Shown here piece by piece: positions 1 through 5,966 of a DNA stretch of 5,966 nt. This stretch comes from Bacteroidia bacterium (GTDB lineage: Bacteria > Bacteroidota > Bacteroidia > Bacteroidales > Dysgonomonadaceae). The DNA lies in the NCBI GenBank assembly GCA_025999435.1, contig BNXH01000087.1:1-5966 (forward strand), given 5' to 3'. The first letter of the stretch is position 1, and each line of letters begins with the position of its first letter. The position numbers and the translations under genes are program-made. A model generated the notes under the pieces. The model saw nothing but the letters and a program-made list of their open reading frames with translations. It had not been told where the DNA came from and made no database searches.

Positions 1-90
1 TCTGTCAGTTCGTTTTCCCTTATTACATGGAAAACGGAATCTGATATAATATTATCCGGACAACCTCAACCTAACGACACTGTACCCCGT
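1..90 (+). other. SprA N-terminal edge: end of leader or start of mature chain
   Basis: The first 30 codons precede the conserved YPVKK block. They begin with a mildly hydrophobic, serine-rich stretch (SVSSFSLITW) and turn polar afterwards, with a Pro/Asn/Gln-rich segment just before YPVKK. SprA proteins carry a Sec signal peptide, so this could be the tail of that peptide and the first mature residues. The hydrophobic core and the start codon are upstream, so no cleavage site can be fixed. No in-frame ATG occurs before the conserved region; the ATG triplet at 27-29 is out of frame. This supports a start outside the window. Confidence 0.45.
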
Positions 91-3000
91 TATCCGGTAA
101 AGAAAACACAAATAGAGACTTATAAAGATCTGAAAACAAACCCTCCGGTCGATCTTAAAGACCCAAGTAATATAGTTAGAAAAATAGAATATGATCCGGC
201 TAGTGGTTTATACATATTTCGCACAAAGATAGGGGATACGGAAATTGTAACCCCGTTTTCGTTGAGTGCAGACGAATATAAAGACTACACGCTCAAGCAA
301 ACTATGTCAGGTTATTTCAGAACCAAAAATGCTGAAGCTTACGATAAGAAAGATGAAAAAGATGATTTTTCATTAAAAGATATAAATCTGAACCTGAATG
401 TGGCCGATAAGTTATTCGGACCGGGAGGTGTAAAGGTCAGGACACAGGGATATATAGAGGCCACTATGCAATTGAAGCATAACAGTACCGACAACCCTAC
501 CCTGTCTGAGCAAAACCGAAGCCGGACTACTTTTGAGTTTAAAGAAGACATACAGATGAATGTGACGGCATCAGTGGGTGACAAGATCAACTTCGGGATG
601 AACTATGATACCAAAGCTCTATTCGACTTCGACTCAAAAAAACTAAAATTAGGTTATGAGGGGAAAGAAGACGAAATAATAAAGCGAATAGAAGCCGGTA
701 ACGTAAGTATGAGCACGACCAATTCGCTCATAAATGGAGGGACTGCATTATTCGGAATAAATGCAGAGCTCCAATTTGGTAAACTCCGGATTAATACGGT
801 AATATCGCAACAAGAATCTCAATCTCAAACTCTAAACACAAAAGGAGGTGTGCAAACCAATCAATACGAGTTTAAAGCAGACCAGTATGACGAAAACAGG
901 CATTTCTTCTTAGCCCACTATTTCAGAGATACCTATGATGAAGCGATGAGTAAATTACCATACGTCCAGTCCCCGATCAATATTACCCGTATGGAAGTCT
1001 GGATTACAAATAAGAAATCAGATTACACCCAATCGCGGAATATCGTTGCTTTTGCTGATATGGCAGAACGGGATGTGATAAAAAACACCTCAAGATGGAC
1101 AGGATCGGGTACCGTAAAAGCTCCATATAACAATGCAAACAACCTATATCAAATCATAACAAGCAGTTTTCAGGCAGCCCGGGATATTACACAGGTAACG
1201 GGCTTGTTTAATAACTATATCGAAAATGGATTGGATTACGAAAAAATCGAGAGTGCTCGTTTGCTGAGTTCTTCGGAGTATACTTATAATGCTCAACTAG
1301 GATATATTTCCTTAGCCTCTGCGTTACAAGCTGATGAAGTCTTAGCCATCGCATACGAATATACGATGGGCGGCACAACATATCAGGTTGGAGAGTTCTC
1401 GACAGACATTGCCGGCAATTATGATAGCTCAAACAACAAATCAGGTGCATTGTTTGTACGCCTGTTAAAACCGGTCTCTTTGTCCCCGCGTTCATATACA
1501 TGGGATTTGATGATGAAAAACGTATATTATCTGGGAGCTTCCAGCATACAACAGGATCGCTTCCGATTGAATATATCTTATCAGTCGGATACTGTAGGCA
1601 GATATATCACCTATTTGCCTGAAGGAAACATCAAAAATGAAATGTTGCTTAAGGTGATGAATCTCGATAATCTCAATTCTAACAATCAGGCAGTGTCGGA
1701 TAATAAAGGGAACAGAGGCGATGGTATCTTTGATTTTGTAGAGGGATATACGGTCAAATCTCAAACAGGACGTGTTTTCTTTCCGGTAGTGGAACCGTTC
1801 GGAAAGCATTTGGCAAAGAAGATAGGCAATCCTTCTATTGCGGAAAAATATGTATATCAACAACTTTACGACTCTACACTGACCGTAGCACGTCAGATTG
1901 CAGAAAAAAACAAGTTCAAAATATATGGTTCGTATAGAGGATCGTCTACCAACAATGCCGAAATAGACCTGAATGCAACCAATATTCCTCAAGGATCGGT
2001 AAAACTCACGGCAAATGGAGTAACCCTTGCCGAAGGCGTCGACTATATTGTAGACTATATGTCGGGTATAGTGACCATCATCAACCAGAACTTACTGGAC
2101 TCGGATGCAAATATACAAACCTCGCTGGAAGAAAGAGCGTTGGGTATGCAGCGTAAAACATTATTAGGTCTCAACCTGAGCTACGACATAAGCAAGAATT
2201 TCAATATAGGGGGAACTATTATGCATATGTATGAAAAACCCTTGACAACAAAAACAGTTATAGGAGACGAATCGGTAAAAAACACATTGTGGGGACTAAA
2301 CACTTCTTTCAAAACCGAATCCATGTGGCTTACCAATCTTATCGATAAAATTCCATTTGTAAATGCCACGCAGCCATCTCATATCAACTTCTCCGCCGAA
2401 TTTGCTCAAATGATCGCGGGACACTATCAAAGTAAAGATGCCGGAGGCTACTCATATCTGGACGATTTTGAGTCTTCCGAATCAAGAATAGATATAAAGA
2501 GTCCTTATGCGTGGTCTCTCGCATCCACACCTTTTGATAAATCGGCGAATGCCCTGTTTCCGGAAGCAGGAAAGACCAATGACATAGATTACGGAAAGAA
2601 CAGGGCTATGCTATCGTGGTTTATGATAGACCCGCTGTTTACACGCAAAGGATATTCCCTTACGCCGGATCATATAAGAAATGACAAGGAGCAGCTTTCC
2701 AATCACTTTGTACGCGAAATCAATATATGGGAATTATATCCGAACAAGGATCTTAATAATACAGAATCCGCGACATTACCGGTATTAAATCTTTCATATT
2801 ATCCGAATGAGAGAGGCCCTTATAACCTGGATGCAACCAAAATAAATGCAGATGGCAGCCTTCGCGATCCAAAAACACGCTGGGCCGGAATTACCCGGAA
2901 GATGGATGTCCGTGACTTTGAAGCCTCTAATATAGAATATATTGAGTTTTGGTTGATGGATCCTTTTGTATACAACAACGATGCCGGTAAACCTGAATAC

Positions 3001-5966
3001 CATACCCGGGGTGGCGATCTTTATTTTAATCTGGGAGAAATATCGGAAGATATTCTCAAAGACGGGAAAAAATTTTACGAAAACGGTTTACCTGTAAACG
3101 ACGATCCCACCGCATATGAATATACCATATGGGGAAAAGTGCCCACACGGCAATCTACTGTATATGCGTTCGACGATAATCTGGGTGCCCTGGCAAGGCA
3201 AAAACAAGACGTCGGGTTCAATGGGCTAAGCACAGCAGAAGAGTTTGATTTTCAGACATACAGAGATTACCTGACAGAATACCGTTCAAGGCTATCTCCT
3301 TCAGCAATACAAGAACTGGAAGATAATCCTTTTTCTCCGCTAAGAGATCCGGCCGGTGATATTTATCATTTCTATCGCGGAGCAGATTACGATCAGCAAC
3401 AAACAAGTATCCTTGACAGATATAAATATTATAATAACACAGAAGGAAATTCTCCGTCGACAGATCAGACTGATGAAAGATATTCTACCGCAGCGCGTAA
3501 TGTGCCGGATGTCGAAGATATAGATCAGGATAATACTCTTAATGAAAATGAGTCTTACTTCCAGTACAAAATAGAGCTTAATAAAGATAAAATGAATGTC
3601 GGCGAAAACTACATTGTCGACATGCAGGAAAGAACGGTACCACTTAGGGATGGAACAGAGGGTAAAATTAAATGGTATCAATTTAAAGTTCCCATCCGCA
3701 AGTACGACAAACGGGTAGGAAACATACAGGACTTTAAGAGTATCCGTTTCATGCGAATGTTTATGACAAACTTTGAACAGTCGACATATCTGCGTTTCGG
3801 AACATTACAACTTGTGCGCGGCGATTGGCGGGTATATGAGCAAGCTCTGGGCAAAGACGATACCAGCGGAAACGGGACAATTGACATTTCCACAGTGAAT
3901 ATCGAAGAAAATTCGGAGCGTAAACCTGTTAACTATTTATTACCTCCGGGCATAAGCAGGACAAACGACCCCCAACAAGCCCAACTTATAAAAGAAAACG
4001 AGCAATCATTATCGATGCGTGTTACGAACCTGGACCCGTCAGATGCACGCGCTATATACAAAAACACAACACATGACCTGAGACGTTACAAACGCATACA
4101 GCTCTTCACACATGCCGAAGATATGGAAAATGATTTTGACGGGCTTAAAAGAGGGGAACTCACCGTCTTTATGCGTTTGGGATCCGATTACAAAAACAAC
4201 TATTATGAATACGAAATACCTCTGGTTGTCACACCCGCAAGCAGATATCCGGATAACACAACCGGTCAATATGCCGTATGGCCTAAAGAGAATATGTTCG
4301 ATTTCCCGTTGGATTTATTGAAAGATGTAAAACTGGAACGTAACAGGGAAAAACGAAAAGCCGGGTCTACCGTGTCTTATACAACTTTATATTCGACCTA
4401 TGACCCCGAAAACGCGAACAATAAAGTGAGCGTAATCGGGAACCCGTCATTATCGGACGTCTACGTCATTATGATAGGTGTCAGAAACAACTCACGAATT
4501 GTAAGATCGGGAGAAGTATGGATAAACGAATTACGGCTAACCGACTTTGACGACGAAGGCGGATGGGCGGCACAAGGTAATCTGAATATCGCGCTATCTG
4601 ATCTGGGAACAATCAATGTTTCAGGAAGGAAAGAAACTAGCGGTTTCGGAGCTTTAGATCAAAGCCTGATGGAAAGGCGAAACAGTGACTACCATACCTA
4701 TAGCATTGCAGCCAGTGTAGAATTAGGAAAATTCTTTCCTGAAAAAGCAAAAGTCAGTTTACCTCTTTATTATTCATACTCGAACCAGACCACCACCCCT
4801 AAATACGACCCATTCGATCAGGATGTCACCCTGAAAGAATCGCTTAGTATTGTAGAAAACAAAGTGGAAAAAGATTCTATTAAAAGCCTTGCTCAGGAAA
4901 AATCAACAACAAAGAGTATTAGCCTCAACAATATAAAAGTGAATATACAAAGTAAGACTCCTATGCCTTACGACCCGGCAAATTTTAATTTTGGTTACTC
5001 TTTTAGTGAGACGGAGTCAAAAAATCCGGGTACAGTATACGACTTGGTCAAAAATTATAATGCTAATTTCAGTTACATGTACGCTCCTTTAATTAAAACA
5101 TGGGAGCCGTTCAAAAAAACAAAAAGTAAATCCGGTAGCGCTAAATTCGCACGTTCTATCGGCATCAATTATCTACCGGGCAGTATATCGTTCGATTCAA
5201 AAATACACCGGTATTATACAGAAACCCTGACACGGGATATAGAAAGTTATAGCATAGGAGGTACTAACAATAATGAATTCCTTTCGTGGAGCCAATCTTT
5301 TCTGTGGGATAGAGACTTCAATATCAATTGGGATTTTACACGTAACCTCAAGTTTACCTTTCAGTCGGGAACAAGAGCCGAAATAGAGGAACCATACCTG
5401 CAAGTTAATAAAAAGCTGAACAGAGATGATTACGAAATATGGAAAGACTCTGTTATGCATAGCATTTGGAATTTAGGTTCGCCTCTCAGCTATTCACAAC
5501 GAGCAAGGTTAAGCTATGAATTGCCATTCAAAAACATTCCGGCTTTAGACTGGATAGGCTCTTCCAATGTAACCTACTCTGCCGGGTACAAATGGGATCG
5601 GGGAGCTTATGTAGAAGAAGTGGAAATAGGGAATACGATAAGTAATGACGCTACTTTAGAACTAAGAGGACGATTTGACTTAGCAGCTTTATATAACAAA
5701 TCCGGATTTCTTAAAAAAGCCAATCAAAGATTTGACACTCAAAGGAGACAATCACCTACGCAGCGACAACAGCAACAAGTACGCCAACAGCAACCGGAAA
5801 GAAAGAGATACACACAAAATATTACATTAAAAAAAGATACAACGTATACCCTGACTCATAATTTGGGGACTAAAGATATACAGGTTCTAGCACGGAAAGA
5901 TGGAAAAGCCTACTCTCTGAAGTTTAAAAAATTAGATGACAAGTCAATTCTAATTACAAACAAAGA
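1..5966 (+). CDS. sprA: SprA/Sov family type IX secretion outer-membrane translocon, partial at both ends
   Basis: SprA is the outer-membrane channel of the Bacteroidetes type IX secretion system. It carries folded cargo with a C-terminal sorting signal from periplasm to cell surface, and in gliding species it is needed for adhesin export. Known structures show a single-chain 36-strand beta-barrel with a lateral gate that partners PorV and a plug protein. Here frame +1 is open for 1988 codons without a stop. Family blocks occur in the expected order: YPVKK (31-35), QYDENRHFFLAHYFRD (295-310), EVWITNK (332-338), TYLPEG (537-542), DDFESSES (821-828), IEFWLMDPF (981-989), GGDLYFNLGEISEDILKDGK (1004-1023), NTEGNSPS (1146-1153), YLLPPGISR (1312-1320), EVWINELRLTDF (1505-1516). 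Start and stop lie outside the window. With homologues of about 2400-2500 residues, some 400-500 are missing, mostly C-terminal. No frameshift or internal stop is seen. Family assignment is very secure; the species is not. Confidence 0.96.
91..855 (+). other. SprA N-terminal conserved region and first barrel-strand block
   Basis: Residues 31-285. A DLKDP segment and the block KIGDT..VTPFSLS..EYKDYTLKQ (about 76-100) are typical of the SprA N-terminus. From about residue 125 the chain shows repeated stretches of alternating polar and hydrophobic residues, such as INLNLNVADKLFG, KVRTQGYIEATMQLKH, TTFEFKEDIQMNVTASVGD, KINFGMNYDT, TALFGINAELQFG and KLRINTVISQQES. These read as amphipathic beta-strands suited to a transmembrane barrel. 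In known SprA structures the barrel is built from segments of the chain that are far apart in sequence. The assignment to barrel strands is inference from the pattern; exact strand borders cannot be set by eye. Confidence 0.75.
856..2580 (+). other. SprA first group of conserved blocks, with DYxVDY segment
   Basis: Residues 286-860. The run QYDENRHFFLAHYFRD (295-310) followed by INITRMEVWITNK (326-338) is one of the most recognisable SprA signatures. Further on are FRLNISYQ (521-528) with YLPEG (538-542), a VMNLDNLNS segment (572-580), FPVVEPFG (594-601) and YDSTLTVARQIAEKNKFK (623-640). Then comes a beta-rich segment of the form GSV.L...GVTL.EGVDYIVDY.SG.VTI (665-693), followed by barrel-like strands around LGLNLSYDISKNFNIGGTIM (722-741). 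The section closes with WLTNLIDKIPF (776-786), AEFAQMI (799-805) and the acidic DDFESSES (821-828). In the known structure some of this material lies outside the membrane; placing each block inside or outside would be guesswork here. Confidence 0.75.
2581..4560 (+). other. SprA central beta-rich domains
   Basis: Residues 861-1520. Several beta-sandwich-like units share the form I-x-x-(hydrophobic strand)-acidic/Asn: REINIWELYPN (905-915), NIEYIEFWLMDPF (977-989), FKSIRFMRMFMTNFEQ (1245-1260), YKRIQLFTHAED (1363-1374) and SGEVWINELRLTDF (1503-1516). Between them are GGDLYFNLGEISEDIL (1004-1019), YTIWGKVPTRQSTVYAFDDN (1041-1060), a QDVGFNGLS motif (1069-1077) and an acidic, Asn-rich region with NTEGNSPS and DVEDIDQDNTLNENESYFQY (1170-1189). 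These are all family blocks, so the acidic Asn-rich stretch is not a foreign insertion. A strand-like run NPSLSDVYVIMIGVRN (1481-1496) leads into the last unit. Confidence 0.75.
4561..5739 (+). other. SprA second barrel-strand block
   Basis: Residues 1521-1913. This stretch is an almost continuous series of alternating-pattern strands separated by short polar turns: GNLNIALSDLGTINVSG, YSIAASVELGKFF, KAKVSLPLYYSYS, NNIKVNIQS, NFNFGYSFSE, YNANFSYMY, RSIGINYLPGSISFDSKIH, FLWDRDFNINWDFT, NLKFTFQSGTRAEI, QRARLSYELPF and SSNVTYSAGYKWD, ending in RGRFDLAALYNKSGFLKK. The block PLYYSYS..TTTPKYDPFDQDV (about 1588-1609) is a family signature. Aromatic residues cluster at strand ends, as in outer-membrane barrels. 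A longer polar, charged loop (about 1610-1640) may face one side of the membrane; which side is not visible from sequence. Confidence 0.75.
5740..5808 (+). other. Gln/Arg-rich low-complexity linker within SprA
   Basis: Residues 1914-1936 contain ten Gln, six Arg and one Lys in 23 positions, with only one aliphatic residue (Val 1927). The DNA is a CAA/CAG/CGA/AGA-rich stretch that stays in frame on both sides. It separates the last barrel-type segment (LYNKSGFLKKANQRF) from a small beta-rich domain that starts near RYTQNITLKK. It is expected to be a flexible, positively charged loop. Its function is unknown; length and composition of such linkers tend to vary between relatives. Confidence 0.8.
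5809..5966 (+). other. SprA small beta-rich domain, cut by window end
   Basis: Residues 1937-1988 after the linker contain ITLKKDTTYTLTHNLGTKDI (1941-1960) followed by a short-strand pattern ending in KSILITNK. A comparable segment with the motif LGTKD is found at this point in SprA relatives, which argues that the frame is correct through the linker. The domain and the remaining C-terminal barrel portion continue past the window. Confidence 0.65.

Noticed and set aside
1492..1992. Antisense open frame of 166 codons, the longest on the minus strand
   Set aside because: It lies opposite a well-conserved part of SprA, has no recognisable domain, and its composition (rich in Ile, Tyr, Arg and Cys) is that expected of the reverse complement of AT-leaning coding sequence.
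1080..2283. Three A-AAA-AAC heptamers in the slippery-site register (1080-1086, 1905-1911, 2277-2283)
   Set aside because: They match the minus-one frameshift heptamer, but the SprA reading continues unchanged in frame +1 past each of them. They are simply Lys-Asn codons after a codon ending in A, and no frameshift is needed.
3421..3560. Acidic, Asn-rich region that looks like a foreign or disordered insertion
   Set aside because: The NTEGNSPS and DVEDIDQDNTLNE blocks are recognisable conserved SprA features, so this is normal family sequence.
3340..3681. Antisense open frame of 113 codons with a hydrophobic, membrane-like translation
   Set aside because: The Ile/Phe-rich appearance comes from reading acidic and Asn/Lys-rich SprA codons in reverse. 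It overlaps conserved SprA blocks and has no support as a gene.
4112..4321. Plus-strand open frame of 69 codons in a second frame
   Set aside because: It is nested within SprA in another frame, next to the conserved YKRIQLFTHAED block that frame +1 encodes. It has no recognisable product.
1..5966. Undescribed system, mobile element, CRISPR array, RNA gene or intergenic regulatory site
   Set aside because: No intergenic sequence exists in the window. No inverted or direct repeat arrays, tRNA-like folds or transposase motifs were seen, and every base is accounted for by one known gene.

Overview
The window lies wholly inside one very large protein-coding gene. Frame +1 is open from base 1 to base 5966 with no stop codon (1988 complete codons plus two bases). 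Both the start and the stop of the gene fall outside the window. The translation is recognisable along its whole length as SprA (called Sov in Porphyromonas gingivalis), the outer-membrane translocon of the type IX secretion system (T9SS).

Organism: T9SS and SprA are characteristic of the Bacteroidetes (Bacteroidota). The AT-leaning codon use and the Bacteroidales-like N-terminal region (YPVKK, a DLKDP block, then a KIGDT..VTPFSLS..EYKDY block) suggest a member of Bacteroidales, perhaps Dysgonomonas or a relative. The phylum is well supported; the order and genus are inference from sequence style.

Layout in protein coordinates within the window: residues 1-30 are the tail of the N-terminal leader or the start of the mature chain. 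Residues 31-285 form the N-terminal conserved region and the first run of barrel-type beta-strands. Residues 286-860 hold the first group of conserved family blocks (QYDENRHFFLAHYFRD, EVWITNK, YLPEG, the DYIVDY segment, DDFESSES). Residues 861-1520 hold the central beta-rich domains (IEFWLMDPF, GGDLYFNLGEISEDIL, YNNTEGNSPS, LLPPGISR, EVWINELRLTDF). Residues 1521-1910 are a second long run of amphipathic barrel strands. Residues 1914-1936 are a Gln/Arg-rich linker, and 1937-1988 begin a small beta-rich domain. Characterised homologues are about 2400-2500 residues, so the missing part is mostly C-terminal, roughly 400-500 residues.

There are no other genes, RNA genes, mobile elements, CRISPR arrays, promoters or terminators that I can support. 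The shorter open frames on either strand are shadows of this gene. I see no undescribed system here: this is an intact-looking stretch of a known, structurally remarkable secretion channel. The points worth a second look concern features within the protein: no cysteines, a Gln/Arg linker, an apparent internal duplication, possible O-glycosylation motifs and the N-terminal boundary.
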